From assembly GCF_014651015.1 (NCBI RefSeq), contig NZ_BMWB01000019.1, forward strand, positions 105,644 through 169,643: a stretch of DNA of 64,000 nt. Direction: 5' to 3'. The notes below the pieces were generated by a model. It had not been told where the DNA came from, ran no database searches, and saw only the letters and a program-made list of their open reading frames with translations. A program made the position numbers and the translations under genes. The DNA is from Streptomyces xantholiticus (GTDB taxonomy: Bacteria > Actinomycetota > Actinomycetes > Streptomycetales > Streptomycetaceae). Numbering within the stretch: the first letter of the stretch is position 1; every line of letters begins with the position of its first letter. Positions 17,390 to 24,617 of this stretch are shown here, one piece after another.

Positions 17390-18261
17390 GGCGTCAGGAC
17401 ACCTTCCAGGAAGGGCTCGATCGCCGTGCGCCAGCCGGAAGGGCAGTCGTAGTGGACCAGGTGGCCGGCGTCGGCGACCTCGCCGTACTGGCCGCGGGGC
17501 AGCACGCGGACCATCTCCTGGGCCTCGGCGCGGCCCAGTTCGCCGTCGAGGCCGCGGACGACCAGGGTGGGGCAGCGGACCTGGGCCAGCTCCTCCCAGT
17601 GGGCGTCGTGGACCCATGTCTCACGTGAGGTGAGCATCTGGCGGCGGGAGAACACCGGGCGCCAGCCGTCGGCCCGTTCGGCCATGACCTCGGCGAAGAA
17701 CTCGCCACGGGCCGGGTTCGGCCGCTCGACCCAGGGGTCGTCCTCACCGAACCACTTGCGGACGTCCGCCAGGGTCGCGAACGGCACGGGCCACGAGCGG
17801 AACCAGTTCTCCCACTCGCGCTGAGTCGCGGCGCCGAGCGCCGAGGCCCGCATGTCGCAGATGATCAGCGCCTGGACCAGATCGGGCCGTTTGGCTGCCA
17901 GTTGCCACGCGGTGAGGGCCCCCATCGCATGGCCGATCAAGGTCACCGGCGCGAGGCCGAGCTGTTCCACCGCGGCCTCGACGTCCGCAACATACGCCTC
18001 GCGGGTGTAGGGCCCCTCAGCCGGCTTGTCGCTGCGGCCGTGGCCCCGCTGGTCGAGCGCGACCGCGCGATGGCGCTCGGTGAGCCATCGGGCCGTGGAC
18101 GCCCAGTGCGAGGCGCGGCCCATCAGGCCGTGAAGCAGTAAAACACCCGGGGCGTGCTCGCCCTCGCCGCATCCCTTCGGCGGGTCGGCGAACTCCCAGG
18201 CAGCCAGGCGTACGCCACCTGTTCCGGTCACGTCGATGCGCCGCACCATCGGTCCTGGCAC
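17386..18261 (-). CDS. Alpha/beta-hydrolase-fold protein lacking the nucleophile serine
   Basis: The 291-residue protein has the full alpha/beta hydrolase outline: LLLHGLMG oxyanion region (residues 41-48), DQRGHGRSDKP (70-80), an elbow at 110-114, and the C-terminal GHLVHYD histidine. At the elbow, where active hydrolases have GxSxG, it reads G-H-A-M-G, so Ala112 replaces the serine. It may be a non-catalytic protein or use another chemistry. It is the first gene of a two-gene operon with the zinc-ribbon protein. A GTG start at 18261 has GGGGAGAG upstream; an ATG at 18249 is an alternative. A LexA-like box lies in the promoter region. Confidence 0.85.
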   Translation of the reverse strand: MPGPMVRRIDVTGTGGVRLAAWEFADPPKGCGEGEHAPGVLLLHGLMGRASHWASTARWLTERHRAVALDQRGHGRSDKPAEGPYTREAYVADVEAAVEQLGLAPVTLIGHAMGALTAWQLAAKRPDLVQALIICDMRASALGAATQREWENWFRSWPVPFATLADVRKWFGEDDPWVERPNPARGEFFAEVMAERADGWRPVFSRRQMLTSRETWVHDAHWEELAQVRCPTLVVRGLDGELGRAEAQEMVRVLPRGQYGEVADAGHLVHYDCPSGWRTAIEPFLEGVLTP

Positions 18262-18324
18262 CCCCTTCTCTCCCCCGAGTCGGACTGGCTCGTCGCGAGC
18301 CCCGTGTCGAACCCTGCAACACTA

Positions 18325-18340
18325 TCGAACCTGTATTCGA
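18325..18340. promoter_or_regulatory. LexA (SOS) box-like inverted repeat
   Basis: TCGAACCTGTATTCGA is an inverted repeat. It matches the actinobacterial/Gram-positive LexA consensus CGAAC-N4-GTTCG at all but one fixed position (A for G). It is 64-79 bp upstream of the hydrolase start. A TAGTGT -10-like hexamer follows directly in the direction of that gene, so bound LexA would block its promoter. Confidence 0.45.
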
Positions 18341-18870
18341 AAACGCGGTTCTGCCGCGCAACACCCCTCATTCGAGTGACCATGCTCGGGGATTGACCCG
18401 CGCCTCGGAGGGGAGATCTTCTGCGGGAGGCGGGCCGCTCGGGGAAACCGGTCCGTGGGGAGTGACCCTGGGAGCTCGGGGCTCCGGGTCAGCACAGGGG
18501 AGGACAGGTCCCGGCGCCCTCGGGCGCCGGGACTCCTTCCTGTCGCGAGGCCCGAGCGGACCGGGCGGCGCGACACCGGACGCGTGCGTTCCTGCCCGCA
18601 TCCACACCGGCTTCCGGGCCGGTTCCGACGCGCGGCGTACGACAGGCGCATCACCGTGAGATCCCCTCCCCTGCCCTCGGCGGGATCCCCATCCCCGACC
18701 GTGGTCATATGCCTCAGCCACAGGGTGGCACGCGATTCGCCCGGCCGCTGCCATTCCGGACGGAAACCGGATATGCACGCCCCGACACTGAGCGAGCGCC
18801 GCCACGGAACGGGACCGGCCCCGCACCCGGAAAGGGGCGGGGCCGGTGCTGCCGTCGGGCGCGGCCGGCG
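18341..18870. other. 530-bp intergenic region with structured element, no supported gene
   Basis: A perfect 12-bp stem with a 2-nt loop (18508-18519/18522-18533, GTCCCGGCGCCC/GGGCGCCGGGAC) is extended by GACAGG/CCTGTC outside it. A second imperfect hairpin built on GACCC...GGGTC lies at about 18463-18490. Open frames across the region are shadows without ribosome sites. The hairpins could be a terminator or a structured leader. Confidence 0.4.
18814..18847. terminator. Terminator of dmdR1
   Basis: ACCGGCCCCGC (18814-18824) pairs perfectly with GCGGGGCCGGT (18837-18847), 24 bp beyond the dmdR1 stop on the minus strand. Confidence 0.65.
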
Positions 18871-19563
18871 TCAGCGCTTCGCGACGAAGACGTGCGACGC
18901 CACCTCCGCGTCCAGCTCCGCAGCCTCACCGCTGCTGCCGACGAGCACCCCGCCCGCCGACTCGGTCACGCTCACCACGGAACCGGGCTGCACGCCCGCA
19001 CGCCGCAGCGTGTACATAAGCTGCGCGTCGGTCTGGATCGGCTCGCCGATCCGCCGCACCACCACCGTCTTGCCGTCCGCACCCGGATCCAGCTCGGCCA
19101 GCGAGACCATGCTGTCGTCCAGGAACGGGTCGGCCTCGGCCTTCTCGCCCAGCTCCTCGAGCCCCGGGATCGGGTTCCCGTAGGGCGACTCCGTCGGGTG
19201 GCGCAGCAGCTCCAGCACCCGGCGCTCCACCGCCTCGCTCATCACGTGCTCCCAGCGGCACGCCTCGGCGTGCACCTGCTCCCACTCCAGCCCGATGACG
19301 TCGACGAGCAGACACTCGGCGAGCCGGTGCTTGCGCATCACGCGCGTGGCCAGCTGGCGGCCTTCGCCGGTCAGTTCCAGGTGCCGGTCCCCGGCCACCG
19401 TCACCAGACCGTCGCGCTCCATGCGCGCCACGGTCTGGCTGACCGTCGGACCGCTCTGGTCGAGCCGCTCCGCGATCCGGGCCCGCATGGGCACCACACC
19501 CTCCTCTTCGAGCTCGAGGATGGTGCGGAGATACATCTCCGTCGTGTCGATCAGTCCGGACAT
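18871..19563 (-). CDS. dmdR1: Iron-dependent repressor of the DtxR/IdeR family
   Basis: The 230-residue protein is the Streptomyces iron repressor DmdR1 (DesR), which binds iron boxes with Fe(II) and controls siderophore genes. It has an N-terminal winged HTH (MRARIAERLDQSGPTVSQTVARMERDG, about residues 26-52), a dimerisation/metal domain and a C-terminal SH3-like domain (about 150-230). All metal ligands of DtxR are present at the same numbers: Met10, Cys102, Glu105, His106 and His79, Glu83, His98. The ATG at 19563 gives the canonical MSGLIDTTEMYLRTI start. In S. coelicolor this gene (SCO4394) neighbours SCO4393, as here. No iron box is seen in the window. Confidence 0.96.
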   Translation of the reverse strand: MSGLIDTTEMYLRTILELEEEGVVPMRARIAERLDQSGPTVSQTVARMERDGLVTVAGDRHLELTGEGRQLATRVMRKHRLAECLLVDVIGLEWEQVHAEACRWEHVMSEAVERRVLELLRHPTESPYGNPIPGLEELGEKAEADPFLDDSMVSLAELDPGADGKTVVVRRIGEPIQTDAQLMYTLRRAGVQPGSVVSVTESAGGVLVGSSGEAAELDAEVASHVFVAKR

Positions 19564-19653
19564 ACGTGCCCCTCGATGCTGTGACTTGAAATCAGTCGTC
19601 CGCTGGCCCCGCCTCAATTCTTGCGCATCCGGCCGACAACCGTGCCGCTCCCC

Positions 19654-19696
19654 GGTCCGGACCGTATTGACAGGGCAATGGTCCAGACCGCAACGT
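19654..19696 (+). promoter_or_regulatory. Promoter with tandem DasR-like (dre) operators
   Basis: A TTGACA -35 box (19667-19672) and a CAACGT -10 box (19691-19696) are 18 bp apart. GGTCCAGACC (19680-19689) lies between them and a near-identical palindrome GGTCCGGACC (19654-19663) lies just upstream, 26 bp centre to centre. Both resemble the core TGGTCTAGACCA of dre sites bound by the GntR regulator DasR, which senses glucosamine-6-phosphate. The downstream gene belongs to aminosugar metabolism, which supports the reading. Confidence 0.5.
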
Positions 19697-19752
19697 GATC
19701 CGCGACACGGGTACCGCCCGTACTGACTCACCCCTGCGGAAAGGGCTCGTCG

Positions 19753-20508
19753 ATGAGCGAGAGCAAGCTGGCCGGTCAGTTCTTCGACGCCGCGATCGGT
19801 CTGCTGCAGCGCGTACGGGACGAGGAGTCCTCGAGCATCACGGCCGCAGGGACCGCCGTCGCCGACACCGTGGCCGCGGGCGGCCGGCTCTTCGCGTTCG
19901 GCGCCGGGCACTCCTCCCTCGCCGCCCAGGACGTCGTCTACCGTGCCGGCGGCCTTGCCCTCATGAACCTGCTCGCCGTCCCCGGCGTCGTCGGCGTCGA
20001 CGTCATGCCGGCCACGCTCGGGTCCGCGCTGGAGCGCGTCGATGGCCTCGCGGGCGCGGTCCTGGACTCCAGCCCGGCCCGGGCCGGCGACCTGCTCGTG
20101 ATCATCTCCCTCTCCGGCCGCAACGCGCTGCCCGTCGAGATGGCGATGAACGCCCACGCGCTCGGCCTCACTGTGATCGGTGTCACATCGGTCGCGTACG
20201 CGCAGCAGACCGAGTCCCGGCACGCCTCCGGGACCTTCCTCAAGGACCACTGCGACATCGTGCTCGACTCGCACATCGCCATCGGCGACGCCGAACTGAC
20301 CCACCCGGGCATCGAGGCACCCTTCGCCCCGGCCTCGACGGTCGTGACCAGCGCCCTGATGCAGGCGACGATGGCGGCCGCGGCCGAACAGCTCGCCGAC
20401 CGAGGGATCGAGCCGCCGCTGCTGCGCTCGGGAAACGTGGACGGGGGCCACGAGTGGAACGGCCGCGTGATGAGCGAGTACGCCGACCGCATCTTCTTCC
20501 GACACTGA
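19753..20508 (+). CDS. nagS: SIS-domain sugar-phosphate protein, NagS-like
   Basis: The 251-residue protein has a single SIS domain with phosphosugar-binding loops GGRLFAFGAGHSSLAAQD (about residues 42-59) and DLLVIISLSGRNALPVEMAM (about 113-132). SIS domains isomerise or bind phosphosugars. In S. coelicolor the gene beside dmdR1 (SCO4393) has been described as NagS, a dehydratase acting on N-acetylglucosamine-6-phosphate and linked to aminosugar toxicity. Identity here rests on family and gene order. The ATG is preceded by CGGAAAGGG. Tandem dre-like sites in its promoter fit DasR control. The gene stands alone, divergent from dmdR1. Confidence 0.8.
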   Translation: MSESKLAGQFFDAAIGLLQRVRDEESSSITAAGTAVADTVAAGGRLFAFGAGHSSLAAQDVVYRAGGLALMNLLAVPGVVGVDVMPATLGSALERVDGLAGAVLDSSPARAGDLLVIISLSGRNALPVEMAMNAHALGLTVIGVTSVAYAQQTESRHASGTFLKDHCDIVLDSHIAIGDAELTHPGIEAPFAPASTVVTSALMQATMAAAAEQLADRGIEPPLLRSGNVDGGHEWNGRVMSEYADRIFFRH

Positions 20509-20610
20509 GCCGCGCGGGCGGTGCGGGAGCAGGTGGCCGCCGCGCGGGCCGCCCGAAGCGTGGGACCGGGGCCGTGCCCTGCCCCCACGCGGCGGATCCG
20601 CGCATCAACA

Positions 20611-20640
20611 CGCCGCACACCGATACGCCGCACACCGATA
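20611..20640. repeat. Two perfect tandem copies of a 15-bp unit
   Basis: CGCCGCACACCGATA is repeated without gap at 20611-20625 and 20626-20640. It lies in the short space between two convergent genes. No function is apparent; slipped-strand duplication is the simplest origin. Confidence 0.6.
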
Positions 20641-20693
20641 CAGCGGGGAGGGGCGGGGTGGGGGAACAGGCCCGCGCAAGGCGCACCCGCCCC

Positions 20694-22040
20694 TCACTCG
20701 GTCGCCGTCTGCGCCAGATCCAGTGCCGCCGCCGCGAGCACCGCGACGCTCTCCGCATAAACCGCGTCCGGGCGCTCGAAGGCGGGGCGGGCCGCGCCCC
20801 GCAGGAAGGTGAGAACCCCCACCGTCCGCCCACGGCTGCGGAGCGCCGTGCACAGAGCGTGCGCCGCGTCCGCCGGCCACTGACGCCGCTCCGCCCACTC
20901 TCCGGGAAGGCCGCTCGCCCGCACGGAGCCGGACCGCTCCACTGCCTGGAACGCCGGATGCCCCGGCTCGTACCGCACCGGCAGCCCGCCGCCCGACACC
21001 CCCGCGCAGGGCCCCGGCGCCCCTGCAGGTGACGCGGCAGCCCGCACCAGACGTTCGCCGTCGTCCTCCGCCACGTCGAGCAGCACATGGTCGGCGAAGC
21101 CCGCCAGCGCGAAGTCCAGATACGCGCTCGCCGCCTCCAGCGGGTCCTCGCACTCGGAGGCCGCCCGCCCCGCACGATGCAGCTGACCGGCCCGGAACCG
21201 CAGCCGGTTCGCCTCCTGCTCCGCCAGCTTGACGTCCGTCACGTCGTGGAACAGCCATCCCACCCCCAGCGGAACCGGCTCCTCCGCAAGCGGCGAGGCC
21301 AGCCGCAGGAACCCGCTGCGCCAGCAGCGCCGCTGCTCCTGCCCGCCCGCCCCGGCGACGACCACCCACAAGTCCACAAGTCCACGAGGCGCGCCCTCGG
21401 CCAGCACATGGTGCAGCGCGCCCTCCAACTCCTCCACGCCCTGCACCAGCAACTCCCCGAGCGGCCGCCCCAGCGGGGACGCACGACCCGCCCCGAGCGC
21501 ACGGGCCGCCTCCCCGTTGACCACGGCGGGCCGCAGATCGACGTCGACCAGTACGACACCCCACGACGCCTCTTCGAACAGCGCCTCGCTCAGCGCGATG
21601 GACCGCTCCAGGTCGATCTGGGCGTGCACCTCACTGAACGCGCAGTACACCCCGGCGGGCCTGCCGTCCGCACCGAGCACCCGCGCCGACTGCGTCCGTA
21701 CGAGCACCCGCCCGCCGTCCTTCCGCAGCAGCGCGAACTCGTGCACCTGCCGCCCCGGCGTCTCCATCGCGGCCATCAGCCGCCCCTGCACCTCGCCGGC
21801 GTCGGCACTGCGCACGGCCCACCCGGCGAAGCCCCGCCGCCCGACGGCCTCCCTCGCCGACCAGCCGAGGATCCGCTCCGCCTCGCGGTTCCAGTGCGTC
21901 ACGGTCCCGGCGGCGTCGAAGGCGCAGAGCGCCGCGTCCATCCCGTCGAGCAGCGCCGCGAGCAGCTCGGCCCCGCCCGGCTCCGGCTCGCCTCCTCCGG
22001 CGCCGGGCGCGTCGGTGATCTCACTTCTGGAAGCACTCAT
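20694..22040 (-). CDS. PAS-domain protein with C-terminal GAF-like region
   Basis: The 448-residue cytoplasmic protein has two PAS domains. One spans about residues 25-145 (LLDGMDAALCAFDAAGTVTH, then VYCAFSEVHAQIDLE), the other about 150-275, ending WLFHDVTDVKLAEQEAN. A C-terminal region resembles a GAF domain (VLLDVAEDDGERLVRAA, ALCTALRSRGRTVGVLTFL). Many Streptomyces proteins of this build carry a C-terminal PP2C phosphatase; here it ends after the GAF-like part, so it is a sensor without a visible output domain. The ATG at 22040 (MSASRSE) is chosen because the open frame upstream is not protein-like. It stands alone. Confidence 0.8.
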   Translation of the reverse strand: MSASRSEITDAPGAGGGEPEPGGAELLAALLDGMDAALCAFDAAGTVTHWNREAERILGWSAREAVGRRGFAGWAVRSADAGEVQGRLMAAMETPGRQVHEFALLRKDGGRVLVRTQSARVLGADGRPAGVYCAFSEVHAQIDLERSIALSEALFEEASWGVVLVDVDLRPAVVNGEAARALGAGRASPLGRPLGELLVQGVEELEGALHHVLAEGAPRGLVDLWVVVAGAGGQEQRRCWRSGFLRLASPLAEEPVPLGVGWLFHDVTDVKLAEQEANRLRFRAGQLHRAGRAASECEDPLEAASAYLDFALAGFADHVLLDVAEDDGERLVRAAASPAGAPGPCAGVSGGGLPVRYEPGHPAFQAVERSGSVRASGLPGEWAERRQWPADAAHALCTALRSRGRTVGVLTFLRGAARPAFERPDAVYAESVAVLAAAALDLAQTATE

Positions 22041-22186
22041 CCCGGGACCCCCTGCAGGACTGTCCACGTGCACCGATGCCTGCCCCCATTCAACTTCAAC
22101 GTGACCCACGACACACAGCGTTCCCGGAAATCCCCCATGCCCTGAGTCGACCCTGCCGCCCGCGAGAAACGGGAGCCCTAAATCAC

Positions 22187-22215
22187 TTGAACCGTTCCGC
22201 AGCGGTTCTTAGGGT
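22187..22215 (+). promoter_or_regulatory. Vegetative-type promoter of the minigene/small RNA
   Basis: TTGAAC (22187-22192) and TAGGGT (22210-22215) are exactly 17 bp apart, a good match to HrdB-dependent promoters. Transcription would start near 22222, about 6 nt before the extended ribosome-binding site. The spacer contains the inverted repeat AACCGTTCCGCAGCGGTT (arms AACCG and CGGTT). Confidence 0.6.
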
Positions 22216-22227
22216 GTGGGCACACGC

Positions 22228-22242
22228 GAAAGGAGGTGATCC
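22228..22242 (+). promoter_or_regulatory. Exceptional ribosome-binding site, 15-nt complement of the 16S rRNA 3' end
   Basis: GAAAGGAGGTGATCC is complementary over all 15 positions to the conserved 3' terminus of bacterial 16S rRNA (GGATCACCTCCTTTC). Ordinary sites use 4-6 nt. It ends 6 nt before the minigene ATG. Such binding should capture ribosomes very tightly and may stall them. Confidence 0.75.
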
Positions 22243-22248
22243 GAAAAC

Positions 22249-22287
22249 ATGGTTTCTTTTCGGACTCGTGAGGTGACTGCGGGCTAA
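22249..22287 (+). CDS. 12-residue leader-type peptide MVSFRTREVTAG
   Basis: The ORF ATG...TAA encodes MVSFRTREVTAG. It is too short for a stable protein, so it is probably translated for its effect on RNA folding or ribosome loading. Its last codons form the 5' arm of a 9-bp stem with 22341-22349, so a ribosome on the ORF would prevent that stem. It lacks the Cys, His, Trp or Leu runs of classical amino-acid attenuators. Support comes from the promoter and ribosome site directly in front of it and the structured 3' part. Confidence 0.55.
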   Translation: MVSFRTREVTAG

Positions 22288-22349
22288 CGGCCTGCCGTCG
22301 CACTCTGTGCACCTCGGCAGGTCGTCCTGCCGAAACCCAAGCAGTCACC

Positions 22350-22420
22350 CGACCCGTGGGCCGCCGGTAAGTCCGGCCGGCTCCCTCCGTCCGGACGGAG
22401 GGACCAAGGCCCACGGGTCG
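22350..22420. terminator. Long bidirectional terminator (13-bp outer stem, 11-bp inner palindrome)
   Basis: CGACCCGTGGGCC (22350-22362) pairs perfectly with GGCCCACGGGTCG (22408-22420). Within the loop TCCCTCCGTCC/GGACGGAGGGA (22382-22403) forms a perfect palindrome. It lies 20 bp past the pdxH stop on the minus strand and at the end of the predicted plus-strand small RNA, so it can serve both. Confidence 0.75.
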
Positions 22421-22439
22421 TCTGCGTCTGCGGGCCCTG

Positions 22440-23183
22440 CTACGGCGCCAGACGCTCGACCCGCCAGCCGCCGTCCGTGCGGACGTAGCGAAGGCGGTCG
22501 TGGAGGCGGTTCTCGTGGCCCTGCCAGAACTCCACCGTGTCGGGTACCACGCGGATGCCGCCCCAGTGGGTGGGGGCGGGGATCTGTTCGCCCTCCGGGT
22601 GGCGGGCGCTCAGCTCCTCGTAGCGCCGCAGCAGTTCCTCGCGTGAGGCGATCACCGTGGACTGGTCGCTCGCCCAGGCGCCGAGCTGGGAGCCGTACGG
22701 GCGGGTGCGGAAGTAGGCGACGGTCTCGTCCCGGCCGATGCGGGACGCCGTGCCGGTAACGATGATCTGGCGTTCGAGCGGATGCCACGGGAAGAGCAGC
22801 GAGACGTACGGATTGGCGTCGATCTCGCGGCCCTTGCGGGACTCGTAGTTGGTGAAGAAGACGAAGCCTCGGGCGTCGTACTGCTTCAGCAGGACCGTGC
22901 GCGAGGAGGGCCGGCCGTCGGGCGTGGCCGTCGAGACGATCATCGCATTGGGTTCCAGCAGGGCGGCCGCGGCGGCCTCCGAGAACCACTGGGCGAACTG
23001 TTCCATGGGGCCCGCGGCGAGCGCGCTCTCGTCGAGGGGGGTCGAGCGGTACTGCTCACGCATGACGGCGGGGTCGGGGACGACGAGTTCTGTCTCTGCC
23101 GGGTCGGGCGCGGGCAGGCCCGCGACGGTCACGTCCGAGGGGCCGGGTTCGGGGGCGGCGGCGTGGTCGGTCACGACGCACAT
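22440..23183 (-). CDS. pdxH: Pyridoxamine 5'-phosphate oxidase
   Basis: PdxH oxidises pyridoxamine- or pyridoxine-5'-phosphate to pyridoxal phosphate using FMN, the last step of PLP synthesis and salvage. The 247-residue protein contains the split-barrel FMN-binding blocks PNAMIVSTATPDGRPSSRTVLLK (start near residue 88), FFTNYESRKGREI and the C-terminal family block FWQGHENRLHDRLRY, with W-R-VERLAP at the end. An N-terminal Pro/Ala-rich extension of about 35 residues precedes the core. The start is not certain: ATG 23183 or GTG 23174. The gene stands alone and is divergent from the citrate synthase gene. Confidence 0.95.
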   Translation of the reverse strand: MCVVTDHAAAPEPGPSDVTVAGLPAPDPAETELVVPDPAVMREQYRSTPLDESALAAGPMEQFAQWFSEAAAAALLEPNAMIVSTATPDGRPSSRTVLLKQYDARGFVFFTNYESRKGREIDANPYVSLLFPWHPLERQIIVTGTASRIGRDETVAYFRTRPYGSQLGAWASDQSTVIASREELLRRYEELSARHPEGEQIPAPTHWGGIRVVPDTVEFWQGHENRLHDRLRYVRTDGGWRVERLAP

Positions 23184-23462
23184 CCTGCCGCAGTGGCCAA
23201 GTCTGCCCGGCACGGAGTGCCGCCAACCCTCGCTGCGCGAAATGGGGCACTGTGCCGGATGTCACGCTTCCCCGCACCAGACGGACCGGCCAAAATCTTG
23301 GGTCGGGCCACTGTGGCCTCCCTACAGCAGGGGATATCGTGCCTGCCTCCGGCGACCCCGTGACCACGGGCCGTACGGGGCATCACCGGGGTGACCGACC
23401 CACGACCGTCGGCCGCCGCATGCCGCACACGTCTGGTCGCACACGTCTTGAGGAGCCGCCTG

Positions 23463-24563
23463 ATGTCCGACTTCGTACCTGGACTCGAGGGAGTCGTCGC
23501 GTTCGAGACGGAGATCGCCGAACCGGACAAGGAGGGCGGCTCGCTCCGCTACCGGGGCGTCGACATCGAAGAACTGGTCGGACACGTCTCGTTCGGGAAC
23601 GTCTGGGGCCTGCTCGTGGACGGCGCGTTCAACCCGGGCCTGCCGCCCGCGGAGCCCTTCCCGATCCCGGTGCACTCCGGTGACATCCGGGTCGACGTGC
23701 AGTCGGCGCTGGCGATGCTCGCCCCGGTCTGGGGTCTGAAACCGCTTCTCGACATCGACGCGGCGCAGGCCAGGAACGACCTGGCACGGGCGGCCGTGAT
23801 GGCGCTGTCGTACGTGGCACAGAGTGCCCGCGGCCAGGGTCTGCCGATGGTGCCGCAGAGCGAGATCGACAAGGCGGAGTCCATCGTCGAGCGCTTCATG
23901 ATCCGCTGGCGCGGCGAGCCCGACCCGCGGCACGTCAAGGCCGTCGACGCGTACTGGACGTCGGCCGCCGAGCACGGGATGAACGCCTCCACGTTCACGG
24001 CCCGGGTCATCGCCTCGACCGGCGCGGACGTGGCGGCGGCGCTGTCCGGCGCGGTCGGCGCGATGTCCGGTCCACTGCACGGCGGCGCGCCGTCCCGGGT
24101 TCTCGGCATGATCGAGGAGATCGAGCGCACCGGTGACGCGACCGCGTATGTGAAGCGTGCCCTGGACAAGGGCGAGCGTTTGATGGGCTTCGGCCACCGG
24201 GTCTACCGCGCGGAGGACCCGCGGGCCCGTGTGCTGCGCCGTACGGCGAAGGAGTTGGCCGCTCCGCGCTTCGAGGTGGCGGAGGCGCTGGAGAAAGCAG
24301 CGCTGGAGGAGCTGCACAACCGCCGCCCGGACCGGGTGCTGGCGACGAACGTCGAGTTCTGGGCCGCGATCATGCTGGACTTCGCGGAGGTGCCTGCGCA
24401 CATGTTCACGTCGATGTTCACCTGCGCCCGTACGGCCGGCTGGTCGGCACACATCCTGGAGCAGAAGCGCACCGGCCGCCTGGTGCGCCCGTCCGCCCTC
24501 TATGTGGGTCCCGGCTCGCGCAGCCCGCGCGAGATCTCGGGCTACGAGGACATCGTCGGCTGA
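23463..24563 (+). CDS. Citrate synthase (short, citrate synthase 2 type)
   Basis: The enzyme condenses acetyl-CoA with oxaloacetate to citrate; 2-methylcitrate synthase activity is possible in this subfamily. The 366-residue product carries the three active-site regions: His171 in HGMNASTF, His206 in GPLHGGAPSRV and His245 in GFGHRVYRAEDPR, with the catalytic Asp expected near the C-terminal AIMLDFAEVP. The ATG at 23463 has a GAGGAG ribosome site and removes 24 non-conserved residues of the open frame. It matches the short type-II citrate synthases that Streptomyces carries besides its main enzyme. A strong terminator follows. Confidence 0.93.
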   Translation: MSDFVPGLEGVVAFETEIAEPDKEGGSLRYRGVDIEELVGHVSFGNVWGLLVDGAFNPGLPPAEPFPIPVHSGDIRVDVQSALAMLAPVWGLKPLLDIDAAQARNDLARAAVMALSYVAQSARGQGLPMVPQSEIDKAESIVERFMIRWRGEPDPRHVKAVDAYWTSAAEHGMNASTFTARVIASTGADVAAALSGAVGAMSGPLHGGAPSRVLGMIEEIERTGDATAYVKRALDKGERLMGFGHRVYRAEDPRARVLRRTAKELAAPRFEVAEALEKAALEELHNRRPDRVLATNVEFWAAIMLDFAEVPAHMFTSMFTCARTAGWSAHILEQKRTGRLVRPSALYVGPGSRSPREISGYEDIVG

Positions 24564-24617
24564 GCGCGTCTTCGCAACCGCCGAGCGGCGCCCGACGGTT
24601 GCGAGGCCGGGGCCCTG

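Larger units (their letters stand above)
18709..19584 (+). other. Antiparallel ORF across dmdR1 (position of reported adm gene)
   Basis: A 291-codon plus-strand ORF covers all of dmdR1. In S. coelicolor an antiparallel gene, adm, overlapping dmdR1 has been reported to affect siderophore and antibiotic production. The product here is rich in His, Arg and Leu, as expected when the complement of a high-GC gene is read in the mirrored frame, so openness alone proves little. No convincing ribosome site precedes its start. I record it because of the published precedent, not because the sequence demands it. Confidence 0.25.
22222..22420 (+). ncRNA. Candidate stand-alone small RNA with a 12-codon ORF and switching hairpins
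   Basis: The transcript predicted from the promoter and terminator is about 200 nt. The last ORF codons (22272-22280, GGTGACTGC) can pair with GCAGTCACC at 22341-22349, closing a large stem. Inside it, CGGCAGG (22315-22321) can pair either with CCTGCCG upstream (22291-22297) or with CCTGCCG downstream (22326-22332), so two hairpins exclude each other. The RNA ends at a long terminator. No plus-strand gene follows before the citrate synthase gene about 1 kb away. Whether the RNA acts in trans or as an attenuator is unknown. Confidence 0.5.

Noticed and set aside
18841..19563. Iron box for DmdR1 autoregulation
   Set aside because: No sequence resembling TTAGGTTAGGCTAACCTAA is present upstream of dmdR1 or elsewhere that I could see.
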